From Alphaproteobacteria bacterium (GTDB lineage Bacteria; Pseudomonadota; Alphaproteobacteria; Micropepsales; Micropepsaceae), in assembly GCA_017307355.1 (NCBI GenBank), contig JAFKFG010000024.1, forward strand, positions 1 to 56,546: a stretch of DNA of 56,546 bases, read 5' to 3'. The position numbers were made by a program, and so were the translations under genes. Under the pieces are notes generated by a model. That model was given only the letters and a program-made list of their open reading frames with translations. It ran no database searches and had not been told where the DNA came from. Positions 10,882 to 21,568 of the stretch are shown piece by piece. How positions within the stretch are numbered: the first letter of the stretch is position 1; each line of letters begins with the position of its first letter.

Positions 10882-11289
10882 ATGGCACGCGGCGCAAAGT
10901 TCACCCTGAAGGATTATCGCGCCCTGGCGGGGATCCGCCGGGGCATGCGCCAGTTCCTGGAATTCAGCGCCGAGGCGGCCAGGAGCGCGGGCCTCACCCC
11001 GGCCCAGCATCAGGCGCTTCTCGCCATCAAGGGCATGACGGGGCCGGTGACGGTGGGAACCTTGGCGGCCTGGCTGGGCATCCGGCATCACAGCGCGGTG
11101 GGGCTGGTGGATCGGCTGGCGAAAGCAAAATTGGTGATCCGGATTCCCGATCCGCAGGACCGGCGGCGAATGTGCCTGAATCTGACGCCGCGCGCCGACG
11201 CCAAACTGGCGGCGCTTTCCCAGGTGCACCGCGCCGAATTGCGCCGCTTCTCCGCCGCGCTGGCGCCGCTGCTGGATATTCTTCGTTAG
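10882..11289 (+). CDS. MarR-family transcriptional regulator
   Basis: Product of 135 aa from ATG 10882, which has an AAGGA ribosome site six bases upstream; longer in-frame starts run into clc and are not credible. Winged-helix region: LTPAQHQALLAIKGM, then VTVGTLAAWLGIRHHSAVGLVDRL as the recognition helix, and the wing IRIPDPQDRRRMCLNLT with the typical DxR(R) pattern. Dimerising helices flank it. Ligand unknown. Divergent orientation to the ClC gene suggests control of that transporter. Confidence 0.88.
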   Translation: MARGAKFTLKDYRALAGIRRGMRQFLEFSAEAARSAGLTPAQHQALLAIKGMTGPVTVGTLAAWLGIRHHSAVGLVDRLAKAKLVIRIPDPQDRRRMCLNLTPRADAKLAALSQVHRAELRRFSAALAPLLDILR

Positions 11290-11355
11290 GAATTCCTTAA
11301 CCGCCGGGCTCCCGCGGTAGTGATTCCGTAATCATGCGGCTTATACGCTTGGCCC

Positions 11356-12327
11356 ATGGGCCGGCCTGCGGTGGTTTTTCTGCGATTGTCGATGATGGCG
11401 GGCGCTTTCGCGCTGCTCGTCTTCTGCATTCGCGCCGCTACCGCGCAGGAAATATCCGCGCCATCCAACACCCGTGACGCGCAGCCTTATGGCTTCGTGC
11501 CGGTTCAGGATGCGGTGCCCCAGGACCAGCCCTATGGCATCAAGCCGATCCCCGGCTACACGCCGCCATCGGCGCCGCCGCAGCAATTGCGAGGCCCGTT
11601 CGAAACCACCGCCGCGCCGGGCGCTGCCGGCGCGCCGGACACGCCGTATGGCTATGTGCCGCTGCGCCCCATGACGCCGACACCGGCGGCACTGCCGGAC
11701 GCAGGACAGCCGCGGTTGCGGACGGATACGGCCGGAACCAATGCCGCGACCGGCCCCGAGCAGCTGGCTTATCGCGATCCTTATGCCATGAACCGCCCCA
11801 ACGCCGATTACCGGCTGGGCCCGGGCGACAAAATCCGCGTCAGTGTTTTCGGGCAGAGCGACCTGTCCGGCGAGTACCAAGTGGACGGCTCGGGCATGGT
11901 GCGCTTGCCGCTGATCGGCACCTTGCATGCCACCGGCGCGACCGCGCCTGGATTGGAGCAGGACATCGCCGGCGCTCTGGTGGATGGGTATCTCAAAGAT
12001 CCACGCGTCAATGTCGAGATCGCGACTTACCGGCCTTTCTATATCATCGGTGCCGTCAACCGCCCGGGCCAATATGCCTATGTCGACAATATGAGCGCAT
12101 TGAACGCGGTGGCCCTGGCGGGCGGCTTCACCGACCAGGCGATTCAAAGCACATTGTATGTGCGTCATGAAGGCGATGTCATCGAGCGACCCGTCCGCAC
12201 CAGTCAACTCGACCGCATTCAGCCCGGCGACGTGATCCGGGTGAAGACCAGCCTGTTCTGGGACGCGATGAACATGTTCGCCCCCGTGGCGGGCCCCGCC
12301 GCGATCGCCGCCGCGGCGTTCCATTAA
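11356..12327 (+). CDS. Wza-like polysaccharide export protein without lipobox
   Basis: Product of 323 aa. Signal peptide to about residue 30 (cleavage after ATA). No lipobox is visible although many Wza homologues are lipoproteins. The mature N-terminus of about 110 residues is Pro-rich and contains three PYG-type repeats (PYGFVPV, PYGIKPIP, PYGYVPLRP). Then come a polysaccharide-export domain (YRLGPGDKIRVSVFGQSDLSGEY, about 150-230) and an SLBB-like domain (YIIGAVNRPGQYAY onward). It would form part of an outer-membrane channel for capsule or exopolysaccharide, but no Wzc, glycosyltransferase or flippase gene is near. A TTAG-N7-TTAAC sequence (11286-11301) upstream resembles a weak CtrA site. 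Confidence 0.85.
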   Translation: MGRPAVVFLRLSMMAGAFALLVFCIRAATAQEISAPSNTRDAQPYGFVPVQDAVPQDQPYGIKPIPGYTPPSAPPQQLRGPFETTAAPGAAGAPDTPYGYVPLRPMTPTPAALPDAGQPRLRTDTAGTNAATGPEQLAYRDPYAMNRPNADYRLGPGDKIRVSVFGQSDLSGEYQVDGSGMVRLPLIGTLHATGATAPGLEQDIAGALVDGYLKDPRVNVEIATYRPFYIIGAVNRPGQYAYVDNMSALNAVALAGGFTDQAIQSTLYVRHEGDVIERPVRTSQLDRIQPGDVIRVKTSLFWDAMNMFAPVAGPAAIAAAAFH

Positions 12328-12368
12328 GCGGCTTTGCGCTTAGGCGCGCGCTCGCCTAAAATGGCGGC

Positions 12369-13223
12369 ATGAACACCGCCCCCGTCATTCATCCCAATAA
12401 AATCGTCCGCCTCAAATCCGTGGAAATCGGCAATGCCCTGAAGCTTGCGATCATCGCGGGCCCCTGCCAGCTGGAAAGCCGGAGCCATGCCTTTGACATG
12501 GCGGGCGCGCTGAAAGAGATTTGCGAGAAGATGGGCGTGGGTCTGGTCTACAAGACCAGCTTCGACAAGGCCAATCGCACCAGCGCCACCTCCGCACGGG
12601 GCATGGGGCTGGAAAATGCCCTGCCGATCTTTGCCGATATCCGCGACAAATTCGGCCTTCCGGTTCTCACCGACGTGCACGAGCGCGATCAATGCGCGGC
12701 GGTGGCCCAGGCGGTGGACGTGCTGCAAATTCCCGCCTTTCTCTCCCGCCAGACCGACCTTCTGGTCGCCGCCGCGCATACCGGCAAGGCGGTCAATGTG
12801 AAGAAGGGCCAGTTCCTGGCACCGCACGACATGAAGAATGTGATCGCCAAGATCACCGGCGCGGGCAATCCCGATGTGCTGGTGACCGAGCGCGGCGTCA
12901 GCTTCGGCTACAACACGCTGGTCAGCGACATGCGCGCCTTGCCGATCATGGCGGCGTTCGGCGCGCCGGTGGTGTTCGACGCCACTCATTCGGTGCAGCA
13001 GCCGGGCGGGCAGGGCGACAAGTCCGGCGGTGATCGCACCATGGTGCCTTATCTGGCGCGTGCCGCCGTGGCGGCGGGCGTGGCCGCCGTCTTCATGGAA
13101 GTGCACCAGGATCCCGACCATGCGCCGTCGGACGGCCCCAACATGGTCAAGCTGAAGGATTTCCCCGCGCTGCTGGAGCAACTGGTGGAAATCGACGCCG
13201 TGGTGAAACGCGGGATGTCCTAG
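12369..13223 (+). CDS. kdsA: 3-deoxy-8-phosphooctulonate synthase (KDO-8-P synthase)
   Basis: Condenses arabinose 5-phosphate with phosphoenolpyruvate to KDO-8-phosphate for the lipopolysaccharide core; 284 aa, normal length. Motifs: IAGPCQLES, YKTSFDKANRTS, LTDVHE, VTERGVSFGYN and FDATHSVQQPGGQG. It is normally found between pyrG and eno in this class, as here. Its stop overlaps that of the convergent MAPEG gene in a shared CTAG. Confidence 0.97.
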   Translation: MNTAPVIHPNKIVRLKSVEIGNALKLAIIAGPCQLESRSHAFDMAGALKEICEKMGVGLVYKTSFDKANRTSATSARGMGLENALPIFADIRDKFGLPVLTDVHERDQCAAVAQAVDVLQIPAFLSRQTDLLVAAAHTGKAVNVKKGQFLAPHDMKNVIAKITGAGNPDVLVTERGVSFGYNTLVSDMRALPIMAAFGAPVVFDATHSVQQPGGQGDKSGGDRTMVPYLARAAVAAGVAAVFMEVHQDPDHAPSDGPNMVKLKDFPALLEQLVEIDAVVKRGMS

Positions 13224-13642
13224 CTCGCGCTAGCTGCCATCCAGCTGACGGCAACACCCCAGATCGACAGCACCAGCAACGCCAGGCTCGCCAGCGACGC
13301 GATGGCGAAGCCCGGGCCGCGCTTGTTGGCTTCCTTCATATAGCCGAGCGCGTACAACACGCGGCCGATGCACCAGACCAGGCCCAGCGCCGCCGGAAGC
13401 CAGCCCAGAGCGTGAAAGTACAGCGTGGCGACCCAGAGCAAAGGCAGGAAGATCACCACCTGCTCGACCGTGTTGCCCTGCACGCGAAGGGCGCGCTCGA
13501 CTTCGGGATGACCGGACATGTTGGGCGGAAAGATCTTGTGCTTGCCGCGCGTACGGCCGACCAGGCCCATGGCGAAGAACAGAACCATCGCGGTCAGGAT
13601 AGTGACGGCGGCACTCAGGATTGTGGCAGGCGCAGCGAGCAT
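13220..13642 (-). CDS. MAPEG-family membrane protein
   Basis: Product of 140 aa from ATG 13642 (good GGGGGA ribosome site upstream). Four hydrophobic helices and the family pattern RALRVQGNTVEQVVIFLPLLW (positively charged segment, Asn and Glu within helix 2), as in bacterial microsomal glutathione-transferase-like proteins. Bacterial members are poorly defined; glutathione transferase or peroxidase activity is possible. Convergent with kdsA, overlapping by the four bases CTAG. A tandem palindromic repeat lies just upstream of its start, from 13658. Confidence 0.85.
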   Translation of the reverse strand: MLAAPATILSAAVTILTAMVLFFAMGLVGRTRGKHKIFPPNMSGHPEVERALRVQGNTVEQVVIFLPLLWVATLYFHALGWLPAALGLVWCIGRVLYALGYMKEANKRGPGFAIASLASLALLVLSIWGVAVSWMAASAS

Positions 13643-13656
13643 GTTTCCCCCATTAA

Positions 13657-15639
<1,983 letters not shown>

Positions 15640-15675
15640 TTTGATCTTTGGCTTTCTTCCCCGTGAGGCCGGCAC

Positions 15676-15738
15676 GCGAAAGCTCCAATGGAGCTTTCGC
15701 CGGCCGAACGCCTGCGAAGCGGGCCGCACGGTGCGGCC
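15676..15738. repeat. double hairpin downstream of eno
   Basis: Perfect 12-bp-arm palindrome at 15676-15700 (GCGAAAGCTCCA, A, TGGAGCTTTCGC), extendable with GGCCG/CGGCC flanks, followed by a second hairpin GGCCGCAC/GTGCGGCC (15722-15738). It begins after a TTCTTCCCCGTG stretch reminiscent of the REP-like elements at 64 and 51431. No T-run; possibly a transcript-stabilising or attenuating structure between eno and ftsB. Confidence 0.65.
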
Positions 15739-15814
15739 ATAGGCAACAAGTTCCGTTGGAGTCTTTTTCGCTTTTCACTTGACCGCCGGATTCGGCTTGT
15801 GATTCGGTGGACCC

Positions 15815-16132
15815 ATGCGAATCAAGCGCTCCGTCACCCGGTTTTTCATGGCGTTGATATTGCCGGCACTGTCTATCGCGGTGGTGGGATATTTCGGCAG
15901 CTATGCGATCTGGGGCGAGCGGGGCCTGCTGGTCCTTGAGGACACCGAGGCCAAGCTGGGCATGCAGCAGGAGAAGCTGGTTCAGATCGCCGCCCAGCGC
16001 GACCGCCTTGCCCATCGCATCGCACTGATGGAGGACGGGCATGCCGATCCCGATCTGGTCGAGGAATTGGCGCGGACCCAGCTGATGGATGGCGCGCCGA
16101 ACCAAGTCGCCATCCCCCGCAATCGCCACTAA
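15815..16132 (+). CDS. ftsB: septum formation initiator, FtsB/DivIC family
   Basis: Bitopic division protein of 105 aa. A short basic cytoplasmic N-terminus, one transmembrane helix (about residues 12-34), then a coiled coil (about 40-75: LVLEDTEAKLGMQQEKLVQ with heptad spacing) and a DPDLVEELARTQL segment typical of the family. FtsB forms the FtsQLB complex at the septum. Its place between eno and pdhA is conserved in alphaproteobacteria. Confidence 0.88.
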   Translation: MRIKRSVTRFFMALILPALSIAVVGYFGSYAIWGERGLLVLEDTEAKLGMQQEKLVQIAAQRDRLAHRIALMEDGHADPDLVEELARTQLMDGAPNQVAIPRNRH

Positions 16133-16208
16133 AACCCTGGAATTTGCGAGTATTGCGCGCCGTTTGAGCGTAGCTTTGCCGCGTGCGCGCGCCTGGACGA
16201 GTTGGCTG

Positions 16209-16246
16209 TGACAACACTGCTGGGTGGCGTTGTCATGTTCGCGAAC
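16209..16246. promoter_or_regulatory. inverted repeats and possible promoter upstream of pdhA
   Basis: TGACAAC (16209-16215) is mirrored by GTTGTCA (16229-16235), immediately followed by the palindrome GTTCGCGAAC (16237-16246). Just downstream are TTCGTT (16251-16256) and TATTAT (16274-16279) with 17 bases between, a plausible -35/-10 pair. The dyads would sit just upstream of the promoter, as for an activator or repressor of the pyruvate dehydrogenase operon. Inferred from position. Confidence 0.4.
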
Positions 16247-16360
16247 GGTGTTCGTTTGTTTGCAGCGCAACAATATTATAAAGACTTGCCAATGTTGGCC
16301 GGCCTTGCCACAAACAAAGTCCCGCCTTTTTTGGCCCCATGAGAGTGAGCGCCCCGACGC

Positions 16361-17377
16361 ATGAGCGACCCCGCGAAACGCACCGAAAAACAAGAAAAAC
16401 CTTCCGCTAACGCTGCTCGCAGCAATTCCGAGGCCCTCAAGAAACTCTATTACGACATGCTGTTGATCCGCCGCTTCGAAGAGCGGGCGGGTCAATTGTA
16501 TGGCATGGGACTGATCGGCGGTTTCTGCCACCTTTATATCGGCCAGGAAGCCGTGGTGGTGGGCATGCAGGCCAATGTCCGGCCGAACGACCAGCTGATC
16601 ACGGCCTATCGCGACCATGGCCATATGCTGGCCGCGGGCATGGACCCCAATGGCGTGATGGCCGAGCTGACCGGCCGCTCCACGGGCTATTCCAAGGGCA
16701 AGGGCGGCTCGATGCACATGTTCAGCCATGACAAGAAATTCTATGGCGGCCATGGCATCGTCGGCGCCCAGGTGCCGCTGGGCACGGGTCTGGCCTTCGC
16801 CAACAAATATCGCGGCAATGATGGCGTCTGCCTGACCTATTTCGGCGACGGCGCGGCCAACCAGGGCCAGGTCTATGAAAGTTTCAACATGGCCGAGCTG
16901 TGGAAACTGCCGGTCGTGTACATCATCGAGAACAACCAGTACGCCATGGGCACCAGCGTGGCGCGCGCCTCGGCGGTGTCGGATTTCTCCCGCCGCGGCA
17001 TCTCCTTCAACATTCCCGGCATCCAGGTCGACGGCATGGATGTCGAGAAGGTCCAGGAAGCAGGCGCGGAAGCGATGGCCTATTGCCGCAGCGGCAAGGG
17101 CCCGATCATCCTGGAAATGAAGACCTATCGCTATCGCGGCCACTCCATGTCGGACCCCGCCAAGTATCGCACCCGCGAGGAAGTCAGCGAGGTGCGCGAA
17201 AAGCGCGACCCCATCGAGCATTTCGGCCAGAAGCTGATCAAGAACGGCGTCGTCACCGAGGAAGATCTGAAAATGATCGACAAGGATGTGAAGGCGATCG
17301 TCGTCGCATCGGCGGATTTCGCCACCGAAAGCCCGGAACCGGGTCTCAATGAACTCTACACGGATGTGCTCGCCTGA
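16361..17377 (+). CDS. pdhA: pyruvate dehydrogenase E1 component, alpha subunit
   Basis: Thiamine-diphosphate-dependent decarboxylating subunit, 338 aa. A short Lys/Glu-rich N-terminus is followed by [41 protein letters not shown] and the TPP/Mg site [19 protein letters not shown]...[11 protein letters not shown]. The phosphorylation-loop equivalent [15 protein letters not shown] is present. Forms a heterotetramer with PdhB. Its stop overlaps the pdhB start (TGATG). First gene of pdhA-pdhB-pdhC-lpd. Confidence 0.97.
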   Translation: MSDPAKRTEKQEKPSANAARSNSEALKKLYYDMLLIRRFEERAGQLYGMGLIGGFCHLYIGQEAVVVGMQANVRPNDQLITAYRDHGHMLAAGMDPNGVMAELTGRSTGYSKGKGGSMHMFSHDKKFYGGHGIVGAQVPLGTGLAFANKYRGNDGVCLTYFGDGAANQGQVYESFNMAELWKLPVVYIIENNQYAMGTSVARASAVSDFSRRGISFNIPGIQVDGMDVEKVQEAGAEAMAYCRSGKGPIILEMKTYRYRGHSMSDPAKYRTREEVSEVREKRDPIEHFGQKLIKNGVVTEEDLKMIDKDVKAIVVASADFATESPEPGLNELYTDVLA

Positions 17378-18747
17378 TGTCCACCGAGATCCTGATGCCT
17401 GCATTGTCGCCCACCATGGAAGAGGGCAAGCTTGCCCGCTGGCTGGTGAAAGAGGGCGATACCGTCAAGTCCGGCGATATCCTCGCCGAAATCGAAACCG
17501 ACAAAGCCACGATGGAATTCGAAGCGGTCGATGAAGGCCGCATCGGCAAGATCCTGGTGCCCGAAGGCAGCGAAGGGGTGAAGGTCAACGCGCCCATCGC
17601 CACCTTGCTGGCCGATGGCGAGGATGCGTCCGCCGCGCCCGTGGCCAAGAAAGCCGAAGCGGCGCCCGCAGCGAAAGCGGAAGCTGCGCCCACCAAGCCG
17701 GCCGAGCCGCATGCGCCCGCCGCGCAGGTCGCATCCGATCCGGATGTGCCGGAAGGCACCGAAATGGTGACCATGACGGTGCGCGATGCCTTGCGCGACG
17801 CCATGGCCGAAGAAATGCGCCGCGACGAACTGGTGTTCCTGATGGGCGAGGAAGTCGCGCAATATCAGGGCGCCTACAAGATTTCCCAGGGCCTGCTCGA
17901 TGAATTCGGCGACCGCCGCGTGATCGACACGCCCATCACCGAACACGGCTTTGCCGGCCTGGGCGTGGGCGCGGCGTTCGACGGCTTGAAGCCGATCGTG
18001 GAATTCATGACCTGGAACTTCGCCATGCAGGCGATGGACCAGATCATCAACTCCGCCGCCAAGACCCGTTACATGTCGGGCGGCCAGATGGGCAGCCCCA
18101 TCGTATTTCGTGGCCCCAACGGCGCGGCCGCGCGCGTCGCCGCCCAGCACAGCCAGGATTATTCGGCCTGGTATGCTTCGGTGCCCGGCGTGAAGGTGAT
18201 CGCGCCTTATTCCGCCGCCGATGCCAAGGGATTGCTCAAGGCCGCCATCCGCGATCCCAATCCCATCATCTTCCTGGAAAACGAGATCATGTATGGCCGG
18301 TCCTTCCCGGTCCCCAAGATCGACGATTTCGTCCTGCCCATCGGCAAGGCGCGGATCGTCAAGCCGGGCAATGATGTCACCTTGGTCTCCTATTCGATCT
18401 CGGTGGGAACCTGCGAGGAAGCCGCCGCGAAATTGGCCGAGATGGGGATCGACGCGGAGATCATCGATCTGCGCACCCTGCGTCCGCTGGACATCGACAC
18501 GGTGCTGGCCTCGGTGAAGAAGACCAACCGCATCGTCACGGTCGAACAGGCCTGGCCGGTTTGCTCCATCGGATCGGAAGTCTGCTCGCGCGTGGCGCTG
18601 GATGCGTTCGATTATCTGGATGCGCCGCCCACCAAGGTCACCGGCAAGGACGTGCCGATGCCTTACGCCGCCAATCTGGAGAAACTGGCCCTGCCTTCGG
18701 TCGATGACGTGATCGCGGCGGTCAAAGCCGTTTGCTACAAGGACTGA
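17377..18747 (+). CDS. pdhB: pyruvate dehydrogenase E1 component, beta subunit with N-terminal lipoyl domain
   Basis: Product of 456 aa: an N-terminal biotinyl/lipoyl domain (about 1-80, lipoyl-lysine in ETDKATME), an Ala/Pro/Lys-rich linker (about 85-125), then the E1-beta transketolase-like pyrimidine and C-terminal domains ([47 protein letters not shown]). A lipoyl domain fused to E1 beta is a known alphaproteobacterial arrangement. The lipoyl region is identical in protein sequence to that of PdhC over 70 residues. Starts inside the pdhA stop codon. Confidence 0.97.
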   Translation: MSTEILMPALSPTMEEGKLARWLVKEGDTVKSGDILAEIETDKATMEFEAVDEGRIGKILVPEGSEGVKVNAPIATLLADGEDASAAPVAKKAEAAPAAKAEAAPTKPAEPHAPAAQVASDPDVPEGTEMVTMTVRDALRDAMAEEMRRDELVFLMGEEVAQYQGAYKISQGLLDEFGDRRVIDTPITEHGFAGLGVGAAFDGLKPIVEFMTWNFAMQAMDQIINSAAKTRYMSGGQMGSPIVFRGPNGAAARVAAQHSQDYSAWYASVPGVKVIAPYSAADAKGLLKAAIRDPNPIIFLENEIMYGRSFPVPKIDDFVLPIGKARIVKPGNDVTLVSYSISVGTCEEAAAKLAEMGIDAEIIDLRTLRPLDIDTVLASVKKTNRIVTVEQAWPVCSIGSEVCSRVALDAFDYLDAPPTKVTGKDVPMPYAANLEKLALPSVDDVIAAVKAVCYKD

Positions 18748-18976
18748 CCCCGTGGCGACGAATATTCTGATGCCTGCGCTGTCGCCCACCATGGAAGAGG
18801 GCAAGCTTGCCCGCTGGCTGGTGAAGGAAGGCGATACTGTGAAGTCCGGCGACATTCTCGCCGAGATCGAAACCGACAAGGCCACGATGGAGTTCGAAGC
18901 GGTCGATGAAGGCCGCATCGGCAAGATCCTGGTGCCCGAAGGCAGCGAAGGGGTGAAGGTCAACGCGCCCATCGCC
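17392..18976 (+). repeat. 210-bp direct repeat encoding the PdhB and PdhC lipoyl domains
   Basis: 17392-17601 and 18767-18976 are the same length and match at 199 of 210 positions by eye. All 11 differences are silent and all lie in the first 126 bases; the last 84 bases are identical. The linkers and catalytic parts of the two genes are unrelated, so the identity is confined to the lipoyl module, suggesting recent duplication or ongoing gene conversion. Confidence 0.95.
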
Positions 18977-20071
18977 GTTCTGCTGGGCGAGGGCGAGAAG
19001 GCGGGAGCGGTCGATATTCCCGCCGCCATGAAGGACATCAGTGCCGCGGTGAAGGCCGAAGCGCCGAAACCTGCCGCGCCGGCGCCCAAAGCGGAAGCTC
19101 CGAAATCTGAAGCACCCAAAGCGGCGGCGTCTGCACCAAGCCAGAGCGGCAATCGCGTGTTCGCATCGCCCCTGGCTCGGCGCATTGCGGCCGGCAAAGG
19201 CATCGATATCGCGTCCCTGGCGGGCACCGGTCCGCGCGGCCGCATCGTCAAGGCCGACGTTGAAAACGCCAAGCCCGGCGCCGCCAAGCCTGTGGCCGCG
19301 GCGGCCGCAAGCGCGGCTCCTGCCAGCGGCGGTGTCGGTGTCGCGGCGCTGCCCGACGCCAAGCTGTTCTACAAGCCCGAAGACTATGAAGAGATCCCGC
19401 ACGATTCGATGCGCAAGGCCATCGCCAAGCGCCTCACTTCGGCCAAGACTCTCATCCCACATTACTATCTCAGCGTCGATTGCGATCTGACCGCCCTGAT
19501 GGCGACGCGCGAGGCTTTGAACGCGGCGGCCGGCAAGAACGCGGCCTACAAGCTGTCGGTCAACGACTTCGTGATGAAGGCATCGGCCATGGCGCTGATG
19601 AAGCATCCCGACGTCAATGCCAGCTGGACGGAGAATTCGATCATCCGCCACCGCCACGCCGATGTCGGCGTCGCCGTGGCGCTGGATTTCGGGCTGATCA
19701 CGCCCATCGTGTTCAAGGCGGAAACCAAGGGCCTGGCCGAGATCTCCAACGAAGTGAAGGCGCTCGCCGCCCGTGCCAAGGAAAAGAAGCTGAAGCCGCA
19801 AGAATATGAAGGCGGCAGCTTCTCGGTCTCCAACCTGGGCATGTTCGGGATCAAGAACTTCACCTCCATCATCAACCCGCCTCAGTCCTGCATCATCGCG
19901 GTCGGCGTGGGCGAGGAGCGTCCGGTGGTGAAGGACGGCAAGATCGAGATCGCCACCATGATGACGATCACCATGTCGTGCGACCACCGGGTGGTGGACG
20001 GCGCCACGGGTGCGCGTTTCCTTCAGACCCTGAAGCGCTTCATCGAGGAACCGGCCTCGATGTTGCTCTAA
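18752..20071 (+). CDS. pdhC: dihydrolipoamide acetyltransferase (E2)
   Basis: Core of the pyruvate dehydrogenase complex, 439 aa from GTG 18752, four bases after the pdhB stop. One N-terminal lipoyl domain (about 1-80, ETDKATME), an Ala/Pro/Lys linker, a peripheral-subunit-binding domain ([29 protein letters not shown], about 133-165), another Ala-rich linker and the catalytic acyltransferase domain (from about 208), ending with the active-site [16 protein letters not shown] (His and Asp) near the C-terminus. Transfers acetyl from lipoyl to CoA. Confidence 0.97.
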   Translation: MATNILMPALSPTMEEGKLARWLVKEGDTVKSGDILAEIETDKATMEFEAVDEGRIGKILVPEGSEGVKVNAPIAVLLGEGEKAGAVDIPAAMKDISAAVKAEAPKPAAPAPKAEAPKSEAPKAAASAPSQSGNRVFASPLARRIAAGKGIDIASLAGTGPRGRIVKADVENAKPGAAKPVAAAAASAAPASGGVGVAALPDAKLFYKPEDYEEIPHDSMRKAIAKRLTSAKTLIPHYYLSVDCDLTALMATREALNAAAGKNAAYKLSVNDFVMKASAMALMKHPDVNASWTENSIIRHRHADVGVAVALDFGLITPIVFKAETKGLAEISNEVKALAARAKEKKLKPQEYEGGSFSVSNLGMFGIKNFTSIINPPQSCIIAVGVGEERPVVKDGKIEIATMMTITMSCDHRVVDGATGARFLQTLKRFIEEPASMLL

Positions 20072-20092
20072 GCCGCGAACGGGAATTTCAAG

Positions 20093-21490
20093 ATGGCTGA
20101 ATCATTCGATGCGATCGTCGTTGGCGGCGGTCCGGGCGGCTATGTCTGCGCCATTCGCTGCGCCCAATTGGGCATGAAAACCGCGGTGGTGGAGCGCGAC
20201 CGGTTGGGCGGCATCTGCCTGAACTGGGGCTGCATTCCCACCAAGGCGTTGCTGCGCTCGTCGGAAATCTGGCACCTGATGCACCGGCTGGACGAGTTCG
20301 GCTTCAGCGCCGACAATTTCAAGTTCGACATTGCCAAGATCGTCGCCCGCAGCCGCGCCGTCTCGCAGCAACTGTCCAACGGCGTCGGCTTCCTGATGAA
20401 GAAGCACAAGATCACCGTCATCGCGGGCGAAGCCAAGCTGGCGGGGAAGGGCAAGCTCTCCGTCACCAAGGACGGCAAGGCGGCCGACTACACCGCCAAG
20501 AACATCATCCTGGCCACCGGCGCGCGGGCGCGCACCCTGCCGGGGCTGGAGCCGGACGGCAAGCTGATTTGGACCTATCGCGAAGCGATGGTACCGCCGT
20601 CTTTCCCCAAATCGCTTTTGGTCGTGGGTTCCGGCGCCATCGGCATCGAATTCGCCAGCTTCTATCGCACCCTGGGCGCGGACGTGACGGTGGTCGAAGT
20701 GCTGGACCGCGTGTTGCCGGTGGAAGACGAGGAAATCTCCACATTTGCCGCCAAGGCCTTCAACAAGCAGGGCATGAAACTCAAGGTCGGCACCACCGTG
20801 ACCGAACTGAAAAAAGGCGCGGACAATGTCACCGCCACCCTGAAAGCCAAGGACGGCAAGACCGAAACCGTCACCGTGGACCGGGTGATCCTGGCGATGG
20901 GCATTGTCGGCAATGTCGAGAATATCGGCCTGGAAGCGGCGGGCATCAAAGTCGACCGCACCCATGTCGTGACGGGAAAATATGGCGAGACCGGCGTAGA
21001 TGGCGTCTGGGCGATCGGCGATCTGGTCGGCGGTCCCTGGCTGGCGCACAAGGCCATGCATGAAGGCGTGATCGTGGCGGAAAAGATCGCCGGCGTGAAA
21101 GGCGTGCACCCGCTCAACACTTCCAACGTGCCGGGCTGCACCTATTGCTGGCCGCAGGTCGCCAGCGTGGGCCTGACCGAAGCCAAGGCCAAGGAGACCG
21201 GCCGCAAGATCAAGGTCGGCCGCTTCCCCTTCATCGGCAACGGCAAAGCGATCGCTTTGGGCGAGGCTGAGGGCCTGATCAAGACCGTGTTCGATGCCGG
21301 AAGTGGCGAGCTTCTGGGCGTGCATATGATCGGCGCGGAAGTGACGGAGCTGATCCAGGGCTATGTCATCGCCAAAACGGGCGAGCTGACCGACCAGGAG
21401 CTGGCGCACACCATCTTCCCGCATCCCACGCTGTCCGAGATGATGCACGAAGCGGTGCTGGCGGCGGACGGGGCAGCACTCCACATCTGA
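20093..21490 (+). CDS. lpd: dihydrolipoamide dehydrogenase (E3)
   Basis: FAD flavoprotein of 465 aa that reoxidises lipoyl groups with NAD. FAD-binding VVGGGPGGYVCAIR at the N-terminus, redox-active disulfide C42/C47 in GGICLNWGCIPTKALL, NAD-binding VVGSGAIGIEFASF, FAD-binding GVWAIGDLV, and the interface H444/E449 pair in HPTLSE. Last gene of the pyruvate dehydrogenase operon; it may also serve 2-oxoglutarate dehydrogenase. A GAAGACGC/GCGTCTTC hairpin (21494-21519) follows without a clear T-run. Confidence 0.97.
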   Translation: MAESFDAIVVGGGPGGYVCAIRCAQLGMKTAVVERDRLGGICLNWGCIPTKALLRSSEIWHLMHRLDEFGFSADNFKFDIAKIVARSRAVSQQLSNGVGFLMKKHKITVIAGEAKLAGKGKLSVTKDGKAADYTAKNIILATGARARTLPGLEPDGKLIWTYREAMVPPSFPKSLLVVGSGAIGIEFASFYRTLGADVTVVEVLDRVLPVEDEEISTFAAKAFNKQGMKLKVGTTVTELKKGADNVTATLKAKDGKTETVTVDRVILAMGIVGNVENIGLEAAGIKVDRTHVVTGKYGETGVDGVWAIGDLVGGPWLAHKAMHEGVIVAEKIAGVKGVHPLNTSNVPGCTYCWPQVASVGLTEAKAKETGRKIKVGRFPFIGNGKAIALGEAEGLIKTVFDAGSGELLGVHMIGAEVTELIQGYVIAKTGELTDQELAHTIFPHPTLSEMMHEAVLAADGAALHI

Positions 21491-21506
21491 TTTGAAGACG
21501 CAGTTC

Positions 21507-21535
21507 TTGACGCGTCTTCCTTCGTTCATTATATA
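21507..21535 (+). promoter_or_regulatory. sigma-70-type promoter of the arsR-SRPBCC pair
   Basis: TTGACG (21507-21512), 17-base spacer, TATATA (21530-21535). The -35 lies within the right half of the post-lpd hairpin. Predicted transcription start is about 21542, giving a very short leader before the start codon at 21567. Confidence 0.65.
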
Positions 21536-21545
21536 GCCAATCAAG

Positions 21546-21568
21546 AATATATCCGAAACGGAATATAT
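21546..21568. promoter_or_regulatory. candidate ArsR operator overlapping the start codon
   Basis: Dyad AATATATCCG - AAA - CGGAATATAT (one position offset), an AT-rich inverted repeat typical of ArsR-family sites. It spans the predicted transcription start and includes the first two bases of the arsR ATG, so bound protein would block its own transcription. Confidence 0.55.

Noticed and set aside
17392..18976. Assembly error behind the repeated lipoyl module
   Set aside because: Eleven silent differences and unrelated flanks in each copy argue for a true biological repeat.
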